This document shows positions 43,815 through 56,200 of a stretch of 64,000 bases of DNA, one piece after another (the stretch's first letter is position 1; each line of letters begins with the position of its first letter). Source of the stretch: Calonectria ilicicola (lineage: Eukaryota; Ascomycota; Sordariomycetes; Hypocreales; Nectriaceae); assembly GCA_020809705.1 (NCBI GenBank), contig CP085828.1:4402001-4466000 (forward strand), in the 5' to 3' direction. The notes beneath the pieces are model-generated. The model did no database searches. It was not told the DNA's origin and saw only the letters and a list, made by a program, of their open reading frames with translations. The position numbers were made by a program, and so were the translations under genes.

Positions 43815-46413
43815 TTATCGGAGAATGAACTTTCGTCTGACCATCGGGATTCGTGGATAGTACATTGCTGCCCTGCGACGGATCATGAACATATTGATGG
43901 TGTAATCGCCCATATCCGAAGAATCAGAGTCGTCAGAAGTAGTCCCATTCTCGTTCGACCCATCCCCAGTCCTATCGTCGCTATCGCTTTCAGTTTCTTC
44001 ATTTTCAACCACTTGAGAGGCCTCCGTAGTGCTTTGAGTCGCATCATATGGTATGAAATATTTTTCTGACATCATTTCAGCCGCCCACCGCACAGTCATT
44101 CGAGGACCCTTTTGTGCTGATCTCGGACGGTTCGCTTTCATTTCCCGTTTTCTTTTGGGCATTCTATTTAAACTTAAAGACGGTATGTTGCCTATCCTCT
44201 CATATACATCACGATCCGAATACTTAGAATCCTCAACTTTGATAAGGACGAGAAGAAACGGTTTGATGGCATTAGAGCCATCTCTCGGGGAGAACCACAC
44301 TACAATGGCCTCCCAAAGTTTCTTCTTATTTCGTTTTTCCGACAAGATGTTAAAAATATCGTTGTGACTTCCGTAATTAGGGAATGAGTCGAGTTGAATA
44401 GACCCTGTGAGCTCATATTTATTATCCCCAAGATCAAGAGATACTGTACCTTGCTCCAAGTGAAAGGTCAGTGCATTGCGAACCGACCAGCCTTCAACGT
44501 GAAGATATTTCGATGATTCAATGGCATTCTGGTTAGTTAGATAGGTAGATATTGGAACAATCTCGCCATCAAGAGTCTCCAATTCCACTTGAAGCTCAGG
44601 ATCAGGCATGTTAATGTCCTTGTCGAAGATCCATGACAGTCTTGGGAAGATTATATGCCCAATGCAGCTGGCCCACGACCAAGAGGGAAAGTCTGCCCTT
44701 CGCCGAAGTGTTTGTAACTCATCAGGTGTTCTGTTTGACATTCTCCAAGCAAGGCCAAAGCCGAATATTGCTGATTCAGAAGCGAAGGATGCATTGGAAA
44801 GCAAGCCACTTTTACCCGAGTCCTGAGTTTCAGTAGAGATCCCAGGATAATCCAGAGGTGTTATGCTTTGAGAGAATGGAATCCCCCATAGATTAGCCAC
44901 TATTTGTTCTGGATGGCAATCAAATGCATTCAAAGTTGCCTTAATGGCATTCAAGGCATCTGATTCGTAGGTAAGGCTTCTCTGGGTGAAATGCTCAATA
45001 TGTTCCCATATCGACCGAGCTTGACTTCTCAAAGTCAACGCAGACTGTTCGTTCGACTTTACAGGCCTGAGGTATATCTCAGATTGCTCAGCTTGTTTGC
45101 AGTGAAACGAAGCTTGATGTGACCCGAAAATTAGTTGTCGAGGTGCGAAAAGTCCCTCTTGGTAACTATCTGCCATTAGCTTCGCTTGACTCGATTTATT
45201 ACTTCCATGTCAGTAGGATAGTACTCACGTCCAAGCTCGCGTGTTCCACTTGCACTTGGAACTTGACAAAAATACTTCAACAGCACTAACAAGCTGGTAA
45301 TCACCCACATTCGCGTATGTTTGGGCGCTGCGAGGTGTTGCGTTTACGCCAGGTAGGCCAAAAGAAGAGTCTATGCTGGCAGCGGCGACAATAGTAAAAG
45401 ATGCATTCAAGTAAACCAAATGCATTTTTGAGAGATGATCCTTAATAGATGCTGGATCATTTTGCGGGATGCAATATCTGTCAGAGTCCTTGTGAGCCAT
45501 TTTCCATCAAAGTCAACAAAAGAAATTAAAGAAAGAAAATGACAGTGACTTACCTATCAACCCACAGATACTGATACCCAAGTTCAGTAACAACGCGCAT
45601 AGCATCTTCGATTACGGAGGCTGTTTTTGGTAGTTTTGACCCCACTACCAGCTTTTCAGGGTCTACGTTCCGCTCTGGCTGTCCCCAGACATAGCTGAGA
45701 GCCACATAGTCATCTTCTGCCCCAGCTTTAATGAGCTTTTTGCTCTTGCAATCTATAAGCAGGAAGTTCTCGATGTGCAGCTCTCTTTTTAGTGAAGAGC
45801 ATACCGCATGCCCACTTTGGCAATCGGTGAGGAAAGAACGCAGGACATCCCAGTCTACCGTTGGGTGTGACAGTAGGCGGGCTGATTGCATGGCCCCGGA
45901 GGCTAAATATATACTGCCGTAGTATGCTATTTCTGTTGAGTCGGATGATGTAAGTCGCCCAACCTTCAAGGCAATAAACTCTCCATCCTTGAGTTGACTT
46001 TGCATTTGTGAGTTCGATTGCTGATTGGACTTGGAGAAGCAGAGATCCACGTGTAACTTCTCGGTCTGGAGGAATGAGTCCTGGTATCTGGCCAGTTTTG
46101 AATGGCCCATGCCGTCTCTTTCTCCTGTATTGGTTACTCTCACAGCCACCAAAAAATAGGATGAACGCTCGGTGTCCTCATTGGAGGGGCGGCATCGGTC
46201 ACAAGTCTGATGGTAAGATGATAACGATGCGTCGCAAAAGGGGTGATAAATTGCTTCAGCAACCAAACGGCATAAAGGACACGGCGATGATAGTTGAGAC
46301 TCCGGCACAGTGCCGAGGCTTCGGACCTGTTGTGGTGTCTCATAGCCACCTCGAAAGACCTTGTTGAGGTCAATGTTCTCACATTGACCACAGAGATTAT
46401 CTAGCCCTGCCAT
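43815..46413 (-). CDS. HET-domain (heterokaryon incompatibility) protein
   Basis: Complement(join(43815..45165,45229..45477,45554..46413)); 819 aa. Introns of 63 and 76 nt split codons cleanly. The HET domain is marked by YVALSYVWGQ, the YLWVDRYCI core (spanning the first intron) with the following AYLNASFTIVAA-like VYLNASFTIVAAAS, and NTRAWTYQEG (spanning the second intron). The N-terminus has cysteine pairs (LCGQCENID, CPLCRLV, CDRCRP) that may bind metal. The C-terminus holds an acidic Ser/Asp run (DDRTGDGSNENGTTSDDSD). HET proteins trigger regulated cell death upon contact of genetically different hyphae, usually with partner STAND proteins such as the broken one at 56-62 kb. The frame is fully open, so it may be functional. 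Confidence 0.85.
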
Positions 46414-47648
46414 TGTGTCGTAAAGAATTGATTGGGATGCAAATCAGGGAGTGAGGGTAATACAGAAGCGGGGTAACTCTCTGCGGCACAGTAATAATGA
46501 CATGAGCTTTTCTCCATCACGGTGGTAAATCATCGTCGATGACCGACGTATGGTAATATGCTAATTTAAAACTTCATTTTGCAAACATGGCATCTCCTCA
46601 TTCATTCGACATCACAACATAAAAGTTTAATCACGACGAGCATCGGAAGTGGTTAATGAGTTCACCTATTATCGGTATCAACACTGCAATTGCGACCTTG
46701 GTTGCGTCTATCGCGTGAGTTTGACCGATAAGGAGAATCCTAAGGGTGAAATGTTTGATTCTCCATGTTTTAGCACTTCATTACATACACAGATAGTCAG
46801 TCTAGGCACAAAAAACGCGTTGTGCTCAACCTGGTGTCTGTGGAGAATGGGGAAATTAAGGTGATGGATGGTTTTGCCGTCGGATAATTTGTGGATCCGG
46901 GACGCGATCGGAACAATGTAGGGTAGGTAAGGTGCATTTTGTTATATTGGGCTACACATCAACGGCTAGAAGCAATGTGAGGAACGGGTTGGGAATACAA
47001 TTATTTTCCTTTAAAATTAGCCCCGAAGTTGTAAGTGCTTTACTTATTTTTCAAGCCATTTCGGGGAGGGAGAGCAGTGGACTCCAACTTGATTTGGACC
47101 AAGTTCGCCAGTCGCTCCCTTTCAGGTGGTTCCACATCCTGATGTTTTAGGTGAGGATGAAAAAGAGAAACCGACCAATTCAAGTCAGGGTGTGACGAAC
47201 CTTCTATTCTTAGCTAACATGACAATACACGTGAATTAGAGCACTCGGTTGCCCCAAGTCCACAGCTCACGTGTGCCAAGAGCTTCTCTTTGTGGGGGTG
47301 GACGTCGATGGCCAACTGCTAAACTCAAAGCCCCTTAACTTCGCCCTCGTCAAGGCTGACTGGAGGGGCTCAGACCGTTTCTTATCGATCCACCACAATA
47401 GCTACCGTGATTCCCGACCAATCACATCAAACCGGGCCGATGGTTCAAGGGCCTACGGGAGTCATGCCGCTGAGAGTAAACATGCTCGCCTTGCTTGGAT
47501 GTGACGCTTAAATTGCTTGTTCAGGGCTGGGGCTGACCCTGGCTCGGCTGTGGAAGCCGGATGGAAGCCGACGACGTCAATGCGCGCACATTGCTCGCGG
47601 TCACTTTTGCCATCTTGCGTAATTTCAGGAAACCCCGCTTTTGTTCGG

Positions 47649-47704
47649 GTGCGAATCGCACCGTAGATGTTGGCATATTTATAAGGCCTGAGTGCGAATC
47701 GCAC
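47649..47704. repeat. Two copies of the palindrome GTGCGAATCGCAC
   Basis: The sequence occurs at 47649-47661 and 47692-47704. Arms GTGCGA/TCGCAC are perfect with a one-base centre, and the copies are 43 bp apart centre to centre in the same orientation. Confidence 0.8.
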
Positions 47705-48752
47705 TGCTTCAACTTGTTCAGCGGGATTATTGCGGCACTACTAAATAATGGCGGAGGGAGCCAACGACTTTTGACGCGTAAGCCTGTTTGAAGGAAATGA
47801 AAGGCAAACTCGCATGCGACGCAAGACTGCAAGTCGCAATTCCCAAGAAAGGATGCATTTTGAGGACTCAATTCGTATTTCGCGTGTTGCAGTGAGTGAG
47901 TGGTGCCAAGCGTCAATAATGCCACTGTAGCTCTATTCCACCGCCGATTCAATCGCCTTGGTCCCACGATTAACTCAGCGAATATTCTTCATACTTTAGA
48001 CAGCGGCGAGTATTATTGATGCGTTTTGAATTAAATTATATACCCCCAGACTTGATGCCAGGGTTGATCATCTTTGAAATGCTCATGGGTGGGTTGGTTG
48101 ATCACTTTTCGCATAGTTTGATACCCCATCCATGTTCACAATTCAAATCAAATCAACAGTCTTCTCCTGACAATCGAAGTCCCATTTTTCTTATTAGTGC
48201 TTGTATCTGATAGACTATGATCGCTCTTTAGTATTGCTCACTCCCAGTTTTCATTTTTGACCAATATCTGACTTCATAGAAATAGTCCAGAGGGTCGGCA
48301 ATACAAGTCAAGCTCTATTGTCTCAAAAATGGAGCTATCTAATAGTCTTGAATTAATATCATCTTGTCAACTCTGAGAGCGAAATACAATATTGTGTATC
48401 TGGTGTCAGGATCCATCATGAGATTGGTGAACTTAATATCGTCTGCTGTTTCGGTCGACCCGAGACGATTAAGATGGCGCCCGTCAATCATGTCAATATC
48501 CCATTCGTGGTTAAAACCCTCCGCGAAAACTAGCGTGCACTGATGGCTCAATGCTTTTGGGCTGCCAGGATATGGGTGGTAGCAGGAGGGGAGGATGCTC
48601 CACAGCCCAAATCTGTCACACCACGGGAGTGGTTATGCCGGTACCCGATAGATCGCCGGAGCTTGCGTAATAATTTCACAAGCTAAGGCATTATCTAGTT
48701 CAATAGGGTGATATATGAGACCAGTGGGGGGCGAACAAGACAGTGCACATTT

Positions 48753-48759
48753 TTATAAA
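48753..48759 (+). promoter_or_regulatory. TATA box of the carboxylesterase gene
   Basis: TTATAAA-type box (within TTTTATAAAT), about 95 bp upstream of the ATG at 48854. Confidence 0.5.
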
Positions 48760-48853
48760 TACTTGCTTACTGCTGATCACTCTTTCACAGACATCAGCAG
48801 CTTGTTTGTCTTTTATTTCTTGTGCAGCGACTAGTCTTTCAAGAGTCTTATCG

Positions 48854-50640
48854 ATGCAGTCATTCGTTAAACCCACTCTGCAGGGCGCCATCTTATTGGC
48901 TGCCCTGGCTCCGATTGTTGAAGGCCAGCTCTACGACAAGACGATTCAGACTACATACGGACCAGTCAAGGGATTCAAATATTTCAACGAAAACGACAGC
49001 CAATATTTCAGTCAGCCCATTGATAACGTTGCTGCGTTTCTCGGTATCCCGTATGCTGCTGATACTGGTTTCGAAAACCGATGGAAGCCCCCGCAGCCTC
49101 GAATGTCCTGGAACGATACTTTTGAAGCCTATGAATTTGGTGCTCCCTGCCCAACGGCTTATGCGCAAAATTATAGCGAGGATTGCCTTAGCCTGAACAT
49201 CTGGACAAATGCCTCGTCCTCTGATGAGAAACTGCCCGTAATTGTTTGGAACCAGGGAAGCGAGGAGACTAGCGACAATGCATGGTGGTACGGAGGTGGA
49301 ATGGCTGGTAAGTAGAATGGCTATTCCCACACCCCTTTTTATAACATCCACTGACTTTGATTTACAGTTAAGGGTGCTGTGTTGGTGTCCTTCAACCGCC
49401 GCGATGATGCCTTTGGCTACCTGGCCCACCCTGAGCTGAACGCGGAGGGTAAGGCCAGGACAGGTCACGAGACTTCGGGCAACTACGGTGTGCTTGACCA
49501 CTTGGAAGTTTTGAAATGGGTGCAGAAAAACATTGCAAACTTCGGTGGCAACCCAGACCGTGTGACTATTATGGGCCAGTCATTTGGTTCCTCGCAGGTT
49601 TACCACGCTGTCAACAGCGAACTCTTCAGTGGTTACTTCCATGCCGGTATTTCCCAGTCTGGAATCCGATATCCCTATGACACCCTTCTTGCCGGTCTAG
49701 CTACCTCCTATGTGACTATGGAGGATGCCCTCAAGCATGGCACCAACTATACTTCTTATCATAACGTTAGCACTATCGCCGAGCTCCGCAAATTGCCGTT
49801 GGACCAAATCATCATCGGCTCAGGCGATCGTGTGGGCAATGAGAGCATCTGGTGGGTAACGGCACTCTCGTGCAGCTATCCCCTTATCTTCAAGCCTGTT
49901 CTTGATGATTACGTTTTGCCAATGAAATACATTGAGCAGCTGAAGAAGGGACCGGCCAACGATGTCCCGCTCATGACCGGTAATACCAAGGATGAGAGCG
50001 GAGCTTCTCCCAGCACTGATTATTCTGTTTCTGAATACAAAGAGTACTGCAGCCTCAAGTATGGCAACCTGTCATCCCGTTACTTCGAGCTTTATCCCGC
50101 TGGTGGAAACTCTACTAGCGCATCTATGGCTTGGAATGCTGCCGCCCGTGATACCTCGCTTGTTGGATCGTGGGCTTATGCGAAAGACTGGGCACTGTCT
50201 GCTTCAAGCTCTTTTTATACTTACTACTGGGATCGTACGTTGCACTGGCTTTGGCCCATCTTTGGACTTTCTTATGACATATGCTAACGTTCTGATTAGA
50301 TGCTCCTCCTGGACAAGATGCGGGTGCCTTCCACCAGAGCGAAATCATGTACGCGTTGAATGCCCTCTATGCCAATGTTGAGACGTACCCATTTACTTCT
50401 CAAGATTGGGCCATTGCAGAATACATGAGTGCTTACTGGCTCAACTTTGCTAAAACTGGCGATCCTAACAAGGGCGACAGCTACACTGGCAATGGCACAC
50501 TGGCCCACTGGTTCCCCAACAGTGGCGACACTGATTATGTGATGCACCTTGGCGATGGATTTGGCAACTATACTGTCGCCAAGAGCCAAAAGTATATCAA
50601 CTTTATTATGGACTACTTTTCTCAGCAGGTCCCATACTAG
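48854..50640 (+). CDS. Secreted type-B carboxylesterase/lipase
   Basis: Join 48854..49307,49368..50234,50300..50640; 553 aa, typical family length. The signal peptide is MQSFVKPTLQGAILLAALAP with cleavage near VEGQ. The alpha/beta-hydrolase triad is readable: Ser in the elbow MGQSFGSSQ (about residue 223), Glu in GNTKDESGAS and His in AFHQSEIMY. EDCLSLNIW is the second family signature. The oxyanion region that is usually HGGG reads NQGSEETSDNAWWYGGGMAG, a longer variant. Many N-glycosylation sequons fit secretion. It should cleave esters of carboxylic acids outside the cell; natural substrate unknown. Both introns (60 and 65 nt) split codons and restore conserved text. An AATAAA lies near 50797. 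Confidence 0.88.
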
Positions 50641-51960
50641 ATGACTTGAGACAGATCTGGCTAAGAATGCAATAGACAGATTGGTAGGCGGTCTTGTGGT
50701 TATTGGGCATTCTTTGTATTTTAAATTGGTCTCAATATCTATTTAAACCCGATACTTGGGTAATCTAAAATACAATATTTAGATCTCAGAAATACCGAAT
50801 AAAATCCATGGCCTTGTCCTGTGACTTTTAAATCAGTGTACTTTTTTTCTTTTAGCGCATTTGGATTAAGAAAGAAAATTGAGATAAGAAATTATTTTAA
50901 AACTAATCAAAGCCGCCACCAGACTTGGACCATGAACCCCCCGATCAGTAGTTGGCTTTCGGAGAACCCGGCTTGACCCGCTGTCCCATCGAAGAAATAG
51001 CATTGGGATGATGCGGTCTGGAGGTGTAAAGGGATTGAAAAAAAAAAGGATTTATATTAATAGCAAACCACCAAGTGATATATAATCTTTAGCCTCGAGG
51101 GCGAAGAATAGTGCTCGCTGCTGTGCGTGAACGGGCGGTATACATTTTCAAATAGAATTTGGCGAATTTTTGGCCTCACGAGTAAGCCCAATTAAATTTG
51201 ACTTGACCTTGAGCGAATGCGAATCCATGAGCTCAATGACGTGGCTCATTGGTGACGTGCACAGTAGATTGTCAGACCCTGTAAACTCTATGCTTCCAAT
51301 TTGTCACTCACCAAACGCCCATGCTGTGATGGACTGCTTGCGTCGCATCAGAACGCGAATATTCGTATTCGAATCTTTGGTTTTCTCCTTAGTTTCTTTT
51401 CGATATGCCAATCCTCCATGATGCCAATCCTAATTTGGCAATGGCACTGTGGGTTTAATCAGCGAAGCCGGGATACCTTGCAGAGTCTGATCTGGAAACT
51501 GCCAAGGGTAGCCACCAAGTATACGTCAAGAGTCAGCAACCGACAATCCAGGGATATTTTTTTTTTTTTTCACTAATTGGCATACTGGGGTGAAAAGTCT
51601 CGCAAATCAAGAAAAAAAAGAGGCAGCATCTAACTCGTAATTTGATGAACATGATTGCATGTTCGTACAATAATTTGTGTCTAGGTGCTTGTCAAAGCGT
51701 CGTCTCATCTTTTTTGGTAGGGTAGTGGTCAAGCTGGGCCCAAGCTTGGGTGCGTGAACCCAATTCAACACACCCCAATTTCTTTAGATTGGATATCCTT
51801 GTCATGACACAACCATCTCCACCGATTCCATCGCTTATTATTATTGGGAAGACCTGTGCTTTTTCTTCCAAATTTCAAGGGATGAAGGGAGTATGTAATC
51901 AAAGCCGTAAATCATATGGTATATTTGACAATCCCTACCCAACTCAGAAACCGACTCTGG
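50641..51960. other. Intergenic stretch, no gene recognised
   Basis: AT-rich, with A runs near 51042 and a T run near 51559. Short frames only. Confidence 0.45.
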
Positions 51961-51968
51961 TATAAATA
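51961..51968 (+). promoter_or_regulatory. TATA box of the eight-cysteine secreted protein gene
   Basis: TATAAATA lies 88 bp upstream of the ATG at 52049, in the same arrangement as the other small secreted protein genes here. Confidence 0.55.
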
Positions 51969-52048
51969 TCCGTTACCCAACTTCGGTCCTTCTTGGATCC
52001 AGAATTCCACTCCAAACACTTTTTATTTTGGCCTCTTCTTCGCTAAAA

Positions 52049-52383
52049 ATGGTGTCCTTGAAAGTATTCTCATTCATTGCCTTCCATCTAGGAGCAACAC
52101 TTGCACTCAGCTTGCCTCAAAATGGCCATCTGACGGGTCTCGAAGAACGTGACTGTGTGGCCAACGGCTGTAAGTTTCTATGATTGTAGTGTGAGTCGCT
52201 TAGTGCTCATACATCTTGTAGTATCGTGCTCTAGCAGTGGATCGTGCTGCTCCGGAAATTGTATACGTAAGCTTTTCAGTGCTTGGTTGCTTGCAGAATT
52301 GGTCTAACCTGAAAACAGAGGTTGTTTGCAATTACGGACAAGCGACATGCCAAGCATCAGGATCATCGTGTATTCGTAAATAG
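52049..52383 (+). CDS. Small secreted knottin-like protein with eight cysteines
   Basis: Join 52049..52169,52222..52266,52319..52383; 76 aa. Two 52-nt introns (GTAAGT and GTAAGC donors; acceptors TGTAG and AACAG) connect three small exons in frame. The signal peptide is MVSLKVFSFIAFHLGATLALS, followed by a short propeptide ending near EERD. The mature part has cysteines as DCVANG, LSCSSSGSCCSGNC, VVCNYG, TCQAS and SSCIRK: eight, including an adjacent pair, with the C...C...CC...C spacing of inhibitor-cystine-knot folds. Such folds occur in protease inhibitors, antimicrobial peptides and effectors; which applies cannot be told from sequence. No single long open frame marks this gene, so it is easily overlooked. 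Confidence 0.75.
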
Positions 52384-53112
52384 TGTGACGGCTTGGTTCA
52401 CCGTACATTATGGACGTCTCTTAGTGGCTGTTATACGCACCTACAATTGCGAGCATCGCAATTATAGACTTATTTTTTGGTGTAATTGGGAGCGCGGGTC
52501 CTTACAAATAGCTCGCACAAAAATTTCCATAGGGGCGAAATATTATAGTACGGTTCGATTGGATATGAAGCTCACAAAACCATACGACATTCTGTTTTCA
52601 CAAAATGATAGTATTTTTGCGACATTTTGGTAAATCATGGGCTCAACCAAGAGGGAGCTCCAATGTCGCATCGGTGGCAGGTACAACTACGCTTGGCCAT
52701 GATCTACCCGACCAAGAAATAATCCGCTTAGTCTTCTGTGCAGCACAACCTTAACGCCCTTATGAAAACTTCGATAGTTGTACTTAAGATGACCTCCCTT
52801 GCCAAGCCCGTAAATCCTAACGCACATCATCCACATCCTCTGACACCATGTCGTACGAACGTCGTACGCTTCACGACCCTATTCTTAGCGACAGACTGCA
52901 TAAATGAGAGAAGCATAGAAGAGGATGATAGATCATGCGCGCGACTAGACCAAAGTTCACGGAAAGGGGAGGGCCAAATAGTATCTAATCTGAGAAATCA
53001 AAAGTGCCGTTCTTTACAATTAATATGAACACCACTATAAGGAAAGAAACAGTGCTAGGCACAAAGTAGTTACCTATTACCTGTAAGGAAGTGATTCACT
53101 ACCTATTCATCA
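52384..53112. other. Intergenic stretch, no gene recognised
   Basis: Convergent 3' flanks. Short frames only. Confidence 0.45.
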
Positions 53113-53970
53113 CTAAACTAAGATAAGTTTCATTTGATATTGACTCAGACTTAATTCACTAAATCCGAGAGAAGCCGCTAGTTTCTCACCCGTGTCCTTA
53201 GGATAGATGGCATTAGCGTACCAACTCTTTCCTGGAAACTTAGCTATCAATGCCTCTGCCAACTGTTTGGCCGCGCCCTTGCGTCTCCACTCTGGTTCTA
53301 CAAAGAGACTCATTATTTTGACTGTATCGCTCTCTTCGTTATATGGGTTAGAAATGGCACAATACGCATGTCCAAGCTTAAACGCCCGCTCTGTGTGCCT
53401 CAATTGGCCGAATCCCCAAACCTGCCAGGGCAAAGTGGCCGATCCATGTTTTTGGACTAGTAGATCAACCTCCCCAATCGTGCACTCCTCTAGTGAACAG
53501 TTCGGTTGGACATCTCCGGCTTCAATAGAGCCTTTTGTCCATCCACACAGCTCTTGTACAACTGTGAACCCCATGCCCTTGTAGAGTCGAAGAGCAGGTT
53601 CATTTTGTCGGATGCATTCAAGCTCCAATACTTCGGTGCCTTGCTGCTTTTCAGCGGATATTATGTGGGCCAATACTTTGTATCCCGCGCCCTTCCCACG
53701 ATATGAAGGCACAACGCCCATAGCAGCCAGTCTTGATTGCTTAGGTTTATCATCCCTAGTAGCGATAAGACCAAATGCCACAGGTTGATCTGAGTCGGCT
53801 GAGGGGAAGAAAACGTGGCTGCGCTCCATGGATACGTGATTATTATCGCACCAGTATGGGATAGCGTCCCCTGTTATATTGACCGCATTGCCAATATAAT
53901 TCTCAAAGGCCGAGTTGAATACTTGTGCAAGCTGATCAAGTGAGATTGAAGAAGCGGGTCTGGATTCCAT
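53113..53970 (-). CDS. Tandem GNAT-family N-acetyltransferase
   Basis: Single exon, 285 aa. Two GNAT folds are visible. The first has the acetyl-CoA loop motif VVPSYRGKGAGYKVL (R-G-K-G-A-G) with LECIRQNEPALRLYKGMGF. The second has FVEPEWRRKGAAKQLAEALI with the closing KLAASLGF. GNAT enzymes transfer acetyl from acetyl-CoA to amines; in two-fold members often only one half is catalytic. The first half fits the consensus best. No targeting signal is seen, so probably cytosolic. The substrate cannot be predicted. Confidence 0.85.
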   Translation of the reverse strand: MESRPASSISLDQLAQVFNSAFENYIGNAVNITGDAIPYWCDNNHVSMERSHVFFPSADSDQPVAFGLIATRDDKPKQSRLAAMGVVPSYRGKGAGYKVLAHIISAEKQQGTEVLELECIRQNEPALRLYKGMGFTVVQELCGWTKGSIEAGDVQPNCSLEECTIGEVDLLVQKHGSATLPWQVWGFGQLRHTERAFKLGHAYCAISNPYNEESDTVKIMSLFVEPEWRRKGAAKQLAEALIAKFPGKSWYANAIYPKDTGEKLAASLGFSELSLSQYQMKLILV

Positions 53971-56200
53971 TTTTGATGATACCTGCTTTGGTGATGATGG
54001 AAAATGCAGATTTCAGTCAAATGAAAGGGTTAGAGTGAGGGTTTCCTAAAATCTGACAGTGGTGCGATTAAATCTTGTTTGCGAGGGGTGTGTTATCATG
54101 TGTCAGCGTGGCCTGGATAGGAAGGTGGATTACACTGTGTCGCTGGACAATAATGCCACGTTCTTTGGGAGAACCACGAGAGGCAATCATCTGAATATGA
54201 CATTGGTTGTTGGTCATGGTCTCTCCAACAGTAATTATTTTCGTCAGTGCGACGGGGTTAGTATTTAACTTATCCCTTGATCAATGCACTATTTGGCTTC
54301 GTACAAGACAAGACTGGGCGTACCAAAAGGTTGCCGCGTGTTTATACTGGATATTATTTGAGTTCTAAGCTTCATGGTTAATGGTCAGATCTTTCTGTCA
54401 ATACCAGGTGCCTACCCTCCTGGGTTCGGAGGGGGAAAACACCCCCCTAGGCCCGGCTAGCCCACCCGGCCTCCTTGGCCTGCAGATATTCTCGCTCTTG
54501 GATATTTATTATAGCTCCAGCGCAAAGAAGATAAGTTCCCTTAGTATAATCACTTTGAACGAAACGGTGAAATGCGGCACAGAACATTCTGCTTTTTTAG
54601 TTAGTAGCCTGGCTGCAGCTATATCAGAACACATACCTATAATAGGAAGGTAATATTTAAACGTGCTTGCGAGAGTGTGGTTTCTTTGTGCAAGGTGTGC
54701 AAGTCCTGAGTACTATTCGCCAGTATTTTCTGCTGATTTCTAATGAGCCTGGATCGCAGCGGCTTTGTCGGTGTTGTTGTGCGTTGACAGGGCGGTCTCG
54801 ATCTTCGCAATAGCTTCAAGCGTCTAGATTCGCTGTTTGCGTTGGAGATGCGGATGCTTGGCTTCGAGAAAGTGATAGATCAAGCAGTTGTGTTAAGGAT
54901 GGGGATTGAAATCTCAATTTGGAAAAGCCTGCTGCTTTTATCTACAGGTTCAGATAACTCTTTGGCTGCATTTCTAAACTTCCAAGCTGCTTAGATGTGA
55001 GGGCATTCAGACTTCTATCTTGCCTTAGAACCGAAGGTCTGACTGCGGTTTTGTAGGCCCATTCCAAGCTATAGATAACCTCTTCACCTAACCGCGGAAA
55101 AGCAACGCTCTGCCATTGGCTCCGCGAAAACCTCTATTATTACATACCTCATCTAGCTGCACAAAGTTAGTCCTTCTATGTAAGTTACACTACTAAGGCC
55201 AGCTATCTTGGTAAGAGCTGTGGTAAAGGTGAGGTTGTAAGAGTAAGGCCGATGACTCTTTTTCCCAAGGTTAGGCAACATACAAGCTTCTGTTGTGTTG
55301 GAACCTTTTGGTGTTCTAGTTGAGTGAGTCGAAACCTTATACCATTACACATGAAATCTCTTTAATTGTCCAGTCATCTCCTAAAGTTAGGGTATTTTGA
55401 CCTTGTAGTGCACTTGCATTAATTAAAAAAAAAACTCGATACCAGGTGCCTAACTCCCAGATCTGCTCGTATTGCGGCACAAACTATAAGAGAATATCAA
55501 ATAAACAGCTGCGAAATTAGCATCCAGAATAAATAATTGTTGGGCCCGAAACTTTAGTTACTAGACATAACGTGAATTAATGCTAGTCCGATCTCGCCAA
55601 TCGAGGTTACGGTTTGTATATCAAGGTGGGTGGGTATTCACTTCCGCGCCTCACCATTTAGCAGATCGGTTTAGCGTTGCAAAATGAAACCAAAATGGAT
55701 ATTATTCGTACTTAGCATTGCATATATTAAGTATTTAGTGGCAGTTATCCGAGGTGTTAATTTTAACCCAACGCGTTAAAACCGGGGTTGTCATCTTTAC
55801 GCCCCACAGTGTTGGTCCGAAGACGGTGATGGCTGCGGCAAGGCTGGATTACCGAGCCACGTGAATACGGCTCAGGAGCCTCTAGTATCAGATTAGAAAA
55901 AAAATACCCCGAATTCATGGTTTTCTTGGAGAATGGCAGATTTAGAAGCCAGCTCGTGTAGTTGCGTGTAAGAATAGGCATCAGAATAACCATAACCTAT
56001 TTTCGTATGAATGGCCCTTGTTAGATATCCACCAAGGCGGGGACTGATAGTATTGATTGGGTAGTAACAGGACTCGGTCAGCATGGGCTGTTGCCTGCAT
56101 GCCTGCCAAGGAGCCTGCGCCGCAAGAGGGACGATAACAATCTGATACTATCGCATTGACGATAATTCGTGAATATTAAGTCCAAAGCAAGCCAAGAAAC
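53971..56200. other. Repeat-rich intergenic region with degenerate coding relic
   Basis: On the minus strand between about 54640 and 55090, protein-like text is interrupted by several TAG codons (for example the readable pieces EAIAKIETALSTHNNTDKAA and VIYSLEWAYKTAVRPSVL), a decayed gene or element that I cannot identify. A 14-bp direct repeat (54401-54414 and 55439-55452) and a 10-nt A run at 55425-55434 bracket this stretch. The rest is featureless. Confidence 0.4.
54401..55452 (+). repeat. 14-bp direct repeats bracketing a poly(A)-ended segment
   Basis: ATACCAGGTGCCTA occurs at 54401-54414 and 55439-55452. The second copy follows an A run (55425-55434) and CTCG. Flanking repeats plus a 3' poly(A) is the layout left by LINE/SINE-type insertion, but a similar 14-mer (one mismatch) at 19679-19692 could mean the motif belongs to a repeat family instead. 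Confidence 0.35.

Larger units (their letters stand above)
46414..48853. other. Long intergenic region
   Basis: No gene is recognised. A minus-strand frame of 148 codons at 47521-47967 and a protein-like minus frame at 48339-48551 (which lacks an ATG at its head) have no motifs. Two copies of an odd palindrome lie at 47649 and 47692. Confidence 0.35.

Noticed and set aside
47521..47967. 148-codon minus-strand open frame
   Set aside because: No motif, no signal peptide, odd composition, and overlapping frames on the other strand.
48339..48551. Protein-like minus-strand frame of about 70 codons
   Set aside because: It has no ATG at its head, no convincing upstream exon and no recognised family. 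It could be a gene relic.
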